Source: an uncultured bacterium (GTDB taxonomy: Bacteria; Bacillota; Clostridia; Oscillospirales; Oscillospiraceae). From it: a DNA stretch of 64,000 nucleotides. Positions 46,508 through 54,769 of the stretch are shown here, in pieces. Every line of letters begins with the position of its first letter. The stretch's first letter is position 1. Location: positions 1 to 64,000 of the forward strand of contig CAOKLO010000001.1 of assembly GCA_948469375.1 (NCBI GenBank), in the 5' to 3' direction. The translations under genes and the position numbers were made by a program. The notes under the pieces are model-generated. The model had not been told where the DNA came from, did no database searches, and saw nothing but the letters and a program-made list of their open reading frames with translations.

Positions 46508-47215
46508 TCAAATGGTGCGCAGGGGATAACCGCACCGCTCCACCGCCCGCTCCGCCAAAACCATCATGGCGTCCAGGTAAAAGGAGGGCAGCGTGTGGTA
46601 GGTAGAAAATACGGACAGCTCCGTACAGGCCAGAATGGCGCAGTCACAGCCGGCCTTCCGGATGGCCCGGTCGATCTTGGCGAATTTGTCCCGGCTTCCC
46701 GTCTCCCCCTGCTTGATCTCATCGTAGATAATGGACATGACCAGCTTCTGGGTGTCCGGGCCGGGGGCCACGGCCTCCAGCCCCACCGCGGCGCACTCCT
46801 TCTGATACAGCCCCGTTTGAATGGTGCCGTCGGTGGCCAGGATGCCGGGGCGCTTTTTGTTCTGGGCGGCCAGCATGGCGGCGGTCTCCCGCAGCATGTG
46901 GATGATGGGCACGCCGATCTCCCCCTGGAGCCGGTCGGCGAAGTAGTGGGAGGTATTGCAGGGGATGGCCAGCGCCGTACAGCCGCACCGCTCCAGCATT
47001 TTGGCGTCCCCCAGCAGCCGCCGGTACAGCTCCTCCGTCTCCCCCGAGAGAATGGCGGCGGTGCGGTCGGGAATGCCGGTGTCTGATAGAATCAGGGCAG
47101 GAAGATGCTCCTGGTCCCGGGCGGCGTCGGTGCGGTCCAGCACAAACTGGTAGAACACCTGGGTGGCCTGGGGACCCATCCCCCCCAAAACGCCTAATTT
47201 AGCCTCTTGCTTCAT
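46508..47215 (-). CDS. Aspartate/glutamate racemase family protein
   Basis: 235 residues, two-domain pseudo-symmetric fold. The two catalytic cysteines are in place: ALAIPCNTSHYF and AILACTELSVF. LGVLGGMGPQATQVFYQ is the usual N-terminus. It would supply D-Asp or D-Glu; which of the two cannot be told. Its start overlaps the stop of the upstream ATP-grasp gene by 4 bases, so these two are translationally coupled, which ties the racemase product to the ligase. Confidence 0.88.
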   Translation of the reverse strand: MKQEAKLGVLGGMGPQATQVFYQFVLDRTDAARDQEHLPALILSDTGIPDRTAAILSGETEELYRRLLGDAKMLERCGCTALAIPCNTSHYFADRLQGEIGVPIIHMLRETAAMLAAQNKKRPGILATDGTIQTGLYQKECAAVGLEAVAPGPDTQKLVMSIIYDEIKQGETGSRDKFAKIDRAIRKAGCDCAILACTELSVFSTYHTLPSFYLDAMMVLAERAVERCGYPLRTI

Positions 47216-48432
47216 CCGTTCTCCTTTGGTTTTACACAGTATTTGTTAAACCGTACATAACAGCCGATGTGATTCTTCCAAATGCGCCAGATGCGCTTGC
47301 AGGTGTAGTCCGGACGGTATTCCATGGAGTGGCGGTCCGCCCCCGCCCGAAACAGGGCCTTCATCTCCTGGTGGTAGCGCCTGGGGATAAACTTAAAGGC
47401 CAGCCTTCGAGGAATCATCCGCCAGATGGAGCGGTTTTTTGTGACGGTCAGGGGCAGGTCCCGGCCCTCGATGAGGTCGCCCACCAGGTATTGGGCGACG
47501 TTGTGGCCGGAGCCGGTGACGTAATAATTGCTCCGCCCCTGCCGGGTGTTGATCTCAAATGCCTTATACTTGCCGTCCCGCTGGTCGAACTTGATGTCGA
47601 AGTTGGAGAAACCCACATAGCCCAGATCCTCCAGCATATACCGGACCTTATCGCACAGTCCCTGGTCATGCTCGGTGATGATGACGGCGTGGTTGCCGAT
47701 GCCGTGGGGGGAGTGCTCCTCCAGCAGCACATGGCCCAGGCACATCAGCTTCACCTTGCCGTGGGCGTCGGAGTAGTTGGTGAGCACCCGCATATAGGTG
47801 TCGTCGCCGGGGATAAACTCCTGGAGGATCATCTTACCCGGATAGCCCGCGGCGTACACCTCGTCCAGGGCGGCCAGCAGCTCCTCCCAGCTCTGGCAGA
47901 CGTACACCTTTTTCAGCTCGTTATGGCCGGTGGCCCAATAGGCCACGCCGTCGGCAGGCTTGGCGATATAGGGCGCGCCCCAGGGCAGCTGAAACTCATG
48001 CCCCATGTCTCCGGAATAAGCAAAGGTAGCCGGGTGGTCGATGCCGTACTGGTCACACAGAGCATAAAACTGCTCCTTGTCGGTGAGGCGGTCCAGCATT
48101 TCCCCGCTGATGTAGTTGCACCTCACGTTCGGAGGAAATTGGTCCTTCAAATGGGCGGCAAGCTTAACGTAGCTGTCACCGCAGCCAATGACGATCACCG
48201 TTTTGTCCGCGCACTCCGCCGCCACGTTTTTCACGTTCCGGAGGAACACTGCCTCATCCTCATTCTCCAGGCAGGGGCGGTAGTCGATGATGGAGCTGTA
48301 GGAGCAGGGAAAGGAGACAAACTTGCCGAAGGCGATGCTCTTGACCCCGTAGGCCTCGTGAAAGGCCCGGGCCACGCTGTATACATTGATGTCGCCGCCG
48401 AAAAGCAGCGGCTGGAAGGAACATTCAGACAT
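47212..48432 (-). CDS. ATP-grasp carboxylate-amine ligase, D-aspartate-ligase-like
   Basis: 406 residues. The opening LLFGGDINVYSVARAFHEAYGVKSIAFGK resembles the D-aspartate ligase (Aslfm) group that adds D-Asp to the side chain of the stem-peptide lysine in enterococci and lactobacilli. ATP-grasp elements are visible: YIAKPADGVAYW, MILQEFIPGDDTYMRV, and FSNFDIKFD...KAFEINTRQGRSNYYVTGSG for Mg-ATP. With the racemase downstream it suggests incorporation of a D-amino acid into wall or another peptide. The exact acceptor is inference. Confidence 0.8.
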   Translation of the reverse strand: MSECSFQPLLFGGDINVYSVARAFHEAYGVKSIAFGKFVSFPCSYSSIIDYRPCLENEDEAVFLRNVKNVAAECADKTVIVIGCGDSYVKLAAHLKDQFPPNVRCNYISGEMLDRLTDKEQFYALCDQYGIDHPATFAYSGDMGHEFQLPWGAPYIAKPADGVAYWATGHNELKKVYVCQSWEELLAALDEVYAAGYPGKMILQEFIPGDDTYMRVLTNYSDAHGKVKLMCLGHVLLEEHSPHGIGNHAVIITEHDQGLCDKVRYMLEDLGYVGFSNFDIKFDQRDGKYKAFEINTRQGRSNYYVTGSGHNVAQYLVGDLIEGRDLPLTVTKNRSIWRMIPRRLAFKFIPRRYHQEMKALFRAGADRHSMEYRPDYTCKRIWRIWKNHIGCYVRFNKYCVKPKENG

Positions 48433-48479
48433 AGTAAATCCATCCTCTTTGCTGGGCTTTCATGGGAGCCTGTTCAAAT

Positions 48480-50720
48480 TCAGCCTCCAGCCCGTTTCAC
48501 AAGGAAAACTCCCGGAATTTGGGACAGCTTGTTGATAACCCCCTGGAGCTCCTTCTGGTCCTTGACGGCCAGCTCCAGATAGATCATGGCGTATCCGTCC
48601 GGCTGGCTGCGGGCGGACAGGTTGTTGACCTTCACCTTGACGGCGGACAGGGACATGGCCACGTCCAGGGCCAGGCCGTCCCGGTCCTTGGCGGAAATTT
48701 CGATGGAGGTGCGGTAACCTCCCTCTCCCACGGCATTATCCGCCCAGTCCACCTTGACCCAGCGGCCTTCCTCCTCCGGCTTGCGGCGGGCTGGGTCGGC
48801 GTTGGGGCAGTCCTGCCGGTGGATGGATACGCCGTAGCCCTTGGTGATAAAGCCCACCACCGGGTCCCCCGGAACGGGGGTGCAGCACTTGGAGAACTTC
48901 ACCATACAGTTGTCCAGCCCGGCCACAATAATGCCGCTGTTGGACTTTTTGGGGGCCAGAATAGAGTCCTTGGGGGTGGAGGGGTACACCGTCTCCCCGG
49001 AGGACACCGCGGCCTGCATAGCCTCCTGCTCGGCCCGCTGGCGCTCCAGGCGGCCCAGGCGGGTCATCTCCTCTTTTATGCGGGCGGCGGCCTTCTGGGC
49101 GGACAGCCCGCCGTAGCCGATGGCGGCGTACAGCTCGTCCAGCTGGCCGCAGCGCACCCGCTTGAGCAGGATTTCCAGCAGGTCGGAGTTGGCGGTGATG
49201 GCGGACAGGGTCAGCCCCACATGCTTCAGCTCCGACTCGAACATGGACCGGCCGGTGGCGATGTTTTCCTCCCGGCGCTCCTTTTTGAACCACTGGCGGA
49301 TCTTGTTCCGGGCCTCGTTGGATTTGCAGATCTTCATCCAGTCCCGGCTGGGGCCACGGGCGGACTTGGAGGTGATGATCTCCACAATGTCGCCGTTTTT
49401 CAGCGGCGTCTCAAAGGTAACAATGCGCCCGTTCACCCTGGCTCCCGTCATAGAGTTGCCGATGGCGGAGTGAATGGCGTAGGCGAAGTCGATGGGGGTG
49501 GCCCCGGCAGGCAGGCTCTTCACGTCGCCGTTGGGGGTGAACACGAACACCTCGTCGGCGAACAAATCCACCCGCAGGGTGCGCACAAATTCGTCCGGGT
49601 CGGTGTCCTGCTGGCTCTCCAGCAGCTTGCGGACCCACTCGAAGTCCCGCTCGGTGCCCAATTTTTGGTTTGCCATCCCCTGCTTGTACTTCCAGTGGGC
49701 AGCCACGCCGTACTCCGCCGTCTGGTGCATATCCCAGGTGCGGATCTGCACCTCGAAGGGGATGGCGTCCCGGCCCACCACGGTGGTGTGGAGGGACTGG
49801 TAGCCGTTGGGCTTGGGCGTGCCGATATAGTCCTTGAACCGGCCCAGCACCGGCTTGAACATGTCGTGGATGCAGCCCAGCACGTTATAACAGGCGGGGA
49901 TATCCTCCACGATCACCCGGAAGGCGTACAAGTCGAAAATTTCGTTTAGCGTCTTGCCCTGGGAGTACATCTTGCGGTAGATGGAATAGATGTGCTTGAG
50001 CCGCCCATAGACCTTGCACTGAACGCCCTCCTCCGCCAGCCGAGCCTCGATATGGTCCTGCATGCTGTCCAGGAAGCCGGCGTGGAGGGAGGTAATGGCC
50101 GCAAGCTCCTTCTGCACGTCGTGGAAGCCCACCGGGTCCAGGTATTGCAGGGACAGGTCCTCCAGCTCCCATTTCAGCTTCTGCATACCCAGGCGGTGGG
50201 CGATGGGGGCGTAAACCTCCATGGTCTCCAGGGCCTTTTCCTTCTGCTTGAGGTCGGACTGGTATTGCAGCGTGCGCATATTGTGCAGCCGGTCGCACAG
50301 CTTGATGAGGATGACCCGCACGTCCTTGGCCATAGCCATGAACATCTTGCGCAGGTTCTCCATCTGCTCGTCCTCTCGGGAGGTGTACTGCATCCGGGTC
50401 AGCTTGGTGACGCCCTCCACCAGGTCGGCCACCTGGGCGCCGAACATCCGGGCGATCTCGTCGTGGGTGGAGTCGGTGTCCTCAATGCAGTCGTGGAGCA
50501 GGGCGGCGACGATGGAATCCCGGTCCAGCTCCAGCTCGTTGATGATCTCCGCCACGGCGATGGGGTGGATGATATAGGGCTCGCCGCTTTTGCGCAGCTG
50601 GGGCCCGTGGTGGTCGTTGGCGTATTCAAAAGCGGCGCGGATCCGGGCCGTATCCGCCGCTGGATTGGCCGCCAGAATCTTTTGCTCCAATTCCTCGTAT
50701 CTCTCATGTGCCAGGTCCAT
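48480..50720 (-). CDS. rel: Bifunctional (p)ppGpp synthetase/hydrolase Rel
   Basis: 746 residues from ATG 50720 (AAAGGAGG upstream; the frame runs on 34 codons without a ribosome site). It makes and breaks the alarmone of the stringent response. The HD hydrolase domain has HDCIEDT with His76-Asp77; the synthetase domain has RVIVEDIPACYNVLG and FKDYIGTPKPNGYQSLHT; then TGS (VFVFTPNGDVKSLPAGATPIDFAYAIH), a zinc-finger region (CCTPVPGDPVVGFITKGYGVSIHRQDCPN) and a C-terminal ACT domain. Both catalytic domains look intact. It follows recJ by 147 bases. Confidence 0.97.
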   Translation of the reverse strand: MDLAHERYEELEQKILAANPAADTARIRAAFEYANDHHGPQLRKSGEPYIIHPIAVAEIINELELDRDSIVAALLHDCIEDTDSTHDEIARMFGAQVADLVEGVTKLTRMQYTSREDEQMENLRKMFMAMAKDVRVILIKLCDRLHNMRTLQYQSDLKQKEKALETMEVYAPIAHRLGMQKLKWELEDLSLQYLDPVGFHDVQKELAAITSLHAGFLDSMQDHIEARLAEEGVQCKVYGRLKHIYSIYRKMYSQGKTLNEIFDLYAFRVIVEDIPACYNVLGCIHDMFKPVLGRFKDYIGTPKPNGYQSLHTTVVGRDAIPFEVQIRTWDMHQTAEYGVAAHWKYKQGMANQKLGTERDFEWVRKLLESQQDTDPDEFVRTLRVDLFADEVFVFTPNGDVKSLPAGATPIDFAYAIHSAIGNSMTGARVNGRIVTFETPLKNGDIVEIITSKSARGPSRDWMKICKSNEARNKIRQWFKKERREENIATGRSMFESELKHVGLTLSAITANSDLLEILLKRVRCGQLDELYAAIGYGGLSAQKAAARIKEEMTRLGRLERQRAEQEAMQAAVSSGETVYPSTPKDSILAPKKSNSGIIVAGLDNCMVKFSKCCTPVPGDPVVGFITKGYGVSIHRQDCPNADPARRKPEEEGRWVKVDWADNAVGEGGYRTSIEISAKDRDGLALDVAMSLSAVKVKVNNLSARSQPDGYAMIYLELAVKDQKELQGVINKLSQIPGVFLVKRAGG

Positions 50721-50867
50721 AATGGCGCCTCCTTTGTCGAAGCAGGGTCCGCTCGGCTCCATTTCCGCCTGCCGGCGAAGCCTGCGCCGGCTCCCTTGCT
50801 TCTCCTCTCCCCGCAAGGTCAAAGGCCCGCCCCGCGGTAGTTCGATTGGGCTTCCCGCCCATCAGCG

Positions 50868-52931
50868 TTACAGCTCTTCCTCCAGGAAAGCCCGCAGCCG
50901 CTGCATCAGCGCGGCCTGCTCCAGATTCACTTTATTCTCCGGGCGGCACAGGTGAAGCTGGTCCTGCTCCAGGCGAATGAGCCCCCGGTCCCCCATCACA
51001 TGGAGGCACACCAGGGTCCGGCCATAGAAGCACCGCCCGTCGGGCCGGCGCGCGGCCTGCCGCAGCAGGGAGGGTCCGGCCTCCATCCAGCCGCCCACAC
51101 AGTTGTGCTCCAAAAACCGCCACAGCCGGGCAAAATCCTGCCGGGAGGGGAACAGCAGGCCCGCCTCCCACCGGGACAGGTCCTCTCCCTCCTTCAAGCG
51201 CTGAAACAGCTCCTGCTCCAGCTGGGCCCGGGTGGGGGCGTGGCGCAGGTCGCACAGCTGGAGCTGTACGGTGCGGTTCCCCCGGAACTCGTTGATTTGC
51301 GGGGTAAACACCACGTCCAGCCGCTCCCCGGCGGACACGCCGCAGGCGGCGGCGTTGGCGGAGAAGAAAATGGCGTCCAGCACCACGCCGTCCCGCCGAA
51401 GCTTCATTTTCAGGTGCCGCCCGCCCCCCACGTCGCAGCAGGACAACACCGTGGCCCCCCGCAGCAAAAACATGGGCTTGGGGTTGCCCGTGCCGAAGGG
51501 TTCCAAATCGGACAAGGACTCCACCTGGAGGGTGGTGAGCTGGGAGCAGTGGTCGATTTCCGCGTCCACATCGATGGCAGCCTCCATGGGCTGTCCCCCG
51601 GTGCGCAGGGACACCAGGCGGCAGACGGCCTCCCGGAAGGCAGGGATATTTTCCTCCAAAATGGTAAAGCCCGCAGCCATCTCGTGGCCGCCGTAGCCCT
51701 CCAGCAGTCCGGCGCACTGCTCCAGCGCCCCGAACAGGTTGAACCCGCCAAAGGAGCGGCAGGAGCCCTTGCCCTGACCGTGGTCCAGGCAGATCATAAA
51801 GGCGGGGCAGGCATATTTTTCCGCCAGCCGGGAGGCCACAATGCCCACCACGCCCTGATGCCAGCCCTCGCCCGCCAGCACAATGGCCGGGGCTGCGGGC
51901 TGGAGGTGGGACTCCAGCAGGCTGACGCACTGCTCGTAAATATCCAGCTCTATGGTCTGACGCTCCCGGTTCAGGCGGCACAGGGTGCTTGCCAGGGCCT
52001 CGCCCCGCTCCTCGTCCCGGGTGCGCAGCAGCTCCAGGGCCACCATGGCCTGCTCCATCCGTCCGGCGGCGTTGATCCGGGGGGCCAGGCCATAGCCGAT
52101 GGTGACGGCGGTGGGAACGGCCCCGGGGTCCAGCCCCGCCTCCCGCAGCAGGGCGCGCAGGCCGGGGCGACTGGTATGGGCCAGCTGGTCCAGCCCCATA
52201 CGGACCAGAGAGCGGTTCTCATCGGTGAGCTTCATCACGTCGGCCACCGTGCCGATGGCGGCCAGCTCGCCGAAGCGGAGAAAGACCTGCTCCCGTTCCT
52301 GGGGCGGAACCAGGGCCTGGGCGGTTTTCAACGCCACGCCCACCCCGGCCAGCTCCGGGAAGGGGTAGGAGCAGTCATCCCGGCGGGGGTCCACCACCGC
52401 CTCGGCGGCGGGGAGCTTGTCCTTGCAGTGATGGTGGTCGGTGATCACCACGTCCACCCCCAGCGAGCGGGCGAACTCCACCTCGGGGGCGGCGGTGATG
52501 CCGCAGTCCACGGTGACGATGAGGCGAACGCCGTCAGCGGCCAGCCGCCGGATGGCCCCGGGGTTCAGGCCGTAGCCCTCCTCGGTGCGGTCCGGGATAT
52601 AGCTGGTCACCCGCCCGCCCTGTCCGGCCAGGGCCTCGGTGAGCAGACAGGTGGAGGTGATGCCGTCCACGTCATAGTCGCCGTAGACGCAGATCAGCTC
52701 CCGGCTGTCGATGGCGGCGCGGATGCGGGCCACGGCCTTGTCCATATCCTTGAGGAGGAAGGGGTCCTGAAAGCGCTCCGGCCCGCTGGAGAGAAACAGG
52801 GCGGCCTGGTCAGGCCCGTCCACCCCCCGGGCGGACAGGATGGCGGCGCACAGGGAGGACAGGCCCGCCTCCTCCAAGGCCCGGCGGGCCCTGGGCGCGG
52901 GGGCGCGCATGTTCCAGTGCTGGTATTTCAT
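50868..52931 (-). CDS. recJ: Single-strand-DNA-specific exonuclease RecJ
   Basis: 687 residues. 5'-3' exonuclease on single-stranded DNA in recombination and repair. DHH motifs: VYGDYDVDGITST (Asp85, 87, 89), VDCGI, VVITDHHHCKD (DHH at 165-167), VADVMKLTDENR; DHHA1 domain with GLAPRINAAGRM, GEGWHQGVVGIVASRLAEKY and GGHEMAAGFT; then the OB-fold domain. It is the first gene after a consensus promoter. Confidence 0.96.
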   Translation of the reverse strand: MKYQHWNMRAPAPRARRALEEAGLSSLCAAILSARGVDGPDQAALFLSSGPERFQDPFLLKDMDKAVARIRAAIDSRELICVYGDYDVDGITSTCLLTEALAGQGGRVTSYIPDRTEEGYGLNPGAIRRLAADGVRLIVTVDCGITAAPEVEFARSLGVDVVITDHHHCKDKLPAAEAVVDPRRDDCSYPFPELAGVGVALKTAQALVPPQEREQVFLRFGELAAIGTVADVMKLTDENRSLVRMGLDQLAHTSRPGLRALLREAGLDPGAVPTAVTIGYGLAPRINAAGRMEQAMVALELLRTRDEERGEALASTLCRLNRERQTIELDIYEQCVSLLESHLQPAAPAIVLAGEGWHQGVVGIVASRLAEKYACPAFMICLDHGQGKGSCRSFGGFNLFGALEQCAGLLEGYGGHEMAAGFTILEENIPAFREAVCRLVSLRTGGQPMEAAIDVDAEIDHCSQLTTLQVESLSDLEPFGTGNPKPMFLLRGATVLSCCDVGGGRHLKMKLRRDGVVLDAIFFSANAAACGVSAGERLDVVFTPQINEFRGNRTVQLQLCDLRHAPTRAQLEQELFQRLKEGEDLSRWEAGLLFPSRQDFARLWRFLEHNCVGGWMEAGPSLLRQAARRPDGRCFYGRTLVCLHVMGDRGLIRLEQDQLHLCRPENKVNLEQAALMQRLRAFLEEEL

Positions 52932-52985
52932 GTGCCGACCCTCCTGACCGCCCTCCTCCGGGCATTGTTTCCAATATAACTATTT

Positions 52986-53014
52986 ATTATAGCAAACCTT
53001 CCGATCTATTTCAA
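52986..53014 (-). promoter_or_regulatory. Promoter of the recJ-rel operon
   Basis: Minus strand TTGAAA, 17-bp spacer ending TGC, TATAAT (extended -10). Confidence 0.85.
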
Positions 53015-53020
53015 CAGGCA

Positions 53021-53054
53021 AAAAGAACAGCCGCCCCATCTGGACGGCCGTTCC
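53021..53054 (-). terminator. Terminator of mntP
   Basis: Minus strand GAACGGCCG...CGGCTGTTC followed by TTTTT. Confidence 0.75.
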
Positions 53055-53062
53055 TTGTGCAA

Positions 53063-53629
53063 TTAGAACGGCAGCAGCTCCAAATGCTCCAGCAGGATCT
53101 TCAGGCCAATGAGCACCAGAACCACCCCGCCGAACAGCTCCGCCTTGGACTTGTACCTGGCGCCGAACACGTTGCCCACCTTCACGCCTGCGGCGGAAAT
53201 CAGGAAAGTGCACACCCCGATGAGGGTGACGGCGGGAAGAATATCCACCCGCAGGAAGGCGAAGGTGACCCCCACCGCCAGCGCGTCGATGGAGGTGGCC
53301 ACCGCCAGCACCAGCATGGCGAGGGGGGCCAAGGAGGGGTCGCAGTCCTCCTCGTCCTTTCCCAGCGCCTCCCGGATCATATTGCCACCAATGAAGGCCA
53401 GCAGGACAAAGGCGATCCAGTGGTCCACCGCGGAGATCATGTCGGTGAAGGATGCCCCCAGCAGCCAGCCAACAGCAGGCATCAGCGCCTGGAAGGCCCC
53501 GAACCACAGCCCCACGATGACGGCGTGCCGGGGCATCAGCCCCCGGATGGACAGCCCCTTGCAGACGGACACGGCAAAGGCATCCATGGACAGGCCCACG
53601 GCCAGAATCAACAGCTCAGCAAATCTCAT
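53063..53629 (-). CDS. mntP: Manganese efflux pump MntP
   Basis: 188 residues with six membrane helices. MntP exports excess Mn2+. The conserved acidic segments are present: LAVGLSMDAFAVSVCKG (helix 1) and LAVATSIDALAVGVTFA (helix 4), whose Asp residues form the ion site. AFIGGNMIREALGK is also typical. It is preceded by a manganese riboswitch with a terminator and a good promoter, so it is switched on by Mn2+. Confidence 0.95.
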   Translation of the reverse strand: MRFAELLILAVGLSMDAFAVSVCKGLSIRGLMPRHAVIVGLWFGAFQALMPAVGWLLGASFTDMISAVDHWIAFVLLAFIGGNMIREALGKDEEDCDPSLAPLAMLVLAVATSIDALAVGVTFAFLRVDILPAVTLIGVCTFLISAAGVKVGNVFGARYKSKAELFGGVVLVLIGLKILLEHLELLPF

Positions 53630-53672
53630 GTGACATCATCCCTTCCTTTTGGTTGAGGGTATGCGGGAACAT

Positions 53673-53716
53673 AAAAAAAGAGACTTCACCCGCACCCATT
53701 GCGGATAAGTCTCGTC
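53673..53716 (-). terminator. Riboswitch expression platform: conditional terminator before mntP
   Basis: Minus strand GAGACTT-A-TCCGCA-ATGGG-TGCGGG-TGA-AGTCTC followed by TTTTTTT. The left arm overlaps the GACGAGAC end of the aptamer, so Mn2+-bound aptamer can block the terminator. Confidence 0.8.
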
Positions 53717-53800
53717 ATGAAAAGCACAGCCAGACAGCGAGGCTGTCAGTATGTTGACTGTGCTGCGGCAGACCGCCGACTACTCCCTTATCAGTGGGAT
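53705..53800 (-). promoter_or_regulatory. Manganese riboswitch (yybP-ykoY class)
   Basis: Minus strand shows AAGGGAGTAG near the 5' end, GTCAACATACTG in the middle, GGCTGTGC, and GACGAGACTT at the 3' end, in the order and sense of the yybP-ykoY aptamer. Position before mntP agrees with Mn2+ sensing. Confidence 0.85.
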
Positions 53801-53801
53801 T

Positions 53802-53830
53802 ATTTTATCCGAAAAAGGCGGGTTAGTCAA
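53802..53830 (-). promoter_or_regulatory. Promoter of the mntP riboswitch transcript
   Basis: Minus strand TTGACT, 17-bp spacer, TAAAAT, a few bases before the aptamer. The rest of 53831-53943 shows no gene. Confidence 0.8.
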
Positions 53831-53920
53831 CCATAACCTGCCGAAATCAGGCTGTTTTGGCACAGCCTGCCCGGAGTGACAAGAAGCTTTTGAAACAAAT
53901 CCTGAATTTTATCGCAAAAC

Positions 53921-53949
53921 GGTTGCGCTCTCCGCCGAAAAAGTATAAT
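53921..53949 (+). promoter_or_regulatory. Possible promoter of the ABC ATPase/permease genes
   Basis: GGTTGC, 17-bp spacer, TATAAT (53944-53949); good -10, weak -35. Confidence 0.45.
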
Positions 53950-54041
53950 ATTTAATTGTTTCAAAACAAGGCAAAAACCGTGCGCAAGCACCGAGGGGCA
54001 ATCATATGCGAAAACAGGGCTGCGGCCTGTGCGATGCGATA

Positions 54042-54056
54042 CCATTTCCGAAATGG
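54042..54056. promoter_or_regulatory. Palindrome next to the ABC ATPase ribosome site
   Basis: CCATTTC-C-GAAATGG, a 7-1-7 palindrome ending in the GGAGAGAGG ribosome site; a possible repressor site. Confidence 0.4.
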
Positions 54057-54067
54057 AGAGAGGCTGT

Positions 54068-54769
54068 ATGAGCTACATATCCTTTGAAAATGTCAAAAAA
54101 GAATACAAAATGGGTGAAATCACCATCAAGGCGGTGGACGGCGTGGACTTCACCGTGGAAAAGGGGGAGTTTACCGTCATCGTGGGACCCTCCGGCGCGG
54201 GCAAGACCACGGTGCTCAATATGCTGGGGGGCATGGACGCCTGCTCCGGCGGCGCCATCACCGTGGACGGCGCCGTGGTCAGCGGCTACAACGCAAAGCA
54301 GCTCACCGAGTACCGGCGGCACGACATCGGCTTCGTGTTCCAGTTCTACAACCTGGTGCAGAACCTGACCGCCTTGGAAAACGTGGAACTGGCCGCCCAG
54401 ATCTGCCGGGAGCCCCTGGACGCCCGGGAGGTGCTGGAGCACGTGGGCCTGGGAGACCGGCTGGACAACTTCCCCGCCCAGCTGTCCGGCGGCGAGCAGC
54501 AGCGGGTGGCCATCGCCCGGGCGCTGGCCAAGAATCCCAAGCTGCTGTTGTGCGACGAGCCCACCGGCGCGCTGGATTACGTCACCGGCAAGGCCATTTT
54601 GAAGCTGCTCCAGGACACCTGCCGTCAGGAGGGCATGACGGTCATCGTCATCACCCACAATGCCGCCCTCACCCCCATGGCGGACCAGGTGATCCGCATC
54701 AAAAACGGCCGGGTGGCCGGCGTGGACCGCAATGAGCACCCCACCCCGGTGGAGGACATCGAATGGTAA
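54068..54769 (+). CDS. ABC transporter ATP-binding protein (MacB/LolD type)
   Basis: 233 residues from ATG 54068 (GGAGAGAGG upstream). Walker [11 protein letters not shown]-loop [18 protein letters not shown], signature [15 protein letters not shown], Walker [13 protein letters not shown] and switch His (VITHNAAL) are intact. The wording [10 protein letters not shown] and [10 protein letters not shown] is typical of ATPases that serve FtsX-type permeases. It overlaps the permease gene by 7 bases. Confidence 0.95.
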   Translation: MSYISFENVKKEYKMGEITIKAVDGVDFTVEKGEFTVIVGPSGAGKTTVLNMLGGMDACSGGAITVDGAVVSGYNAKQLTEYRRHDIGFVFQFYNLVQNLTALENVELAAQICREPLDAREVLEHVGLGDRLDNFPAQLSGGEQQRVAIARALAKNPKLLLCDEPTGALDYVTGKAILKLLQDTCRQEGMTVIVITHNAALTPMADQVIRIKNGRVAGVDRNEHPTPVEDIEW

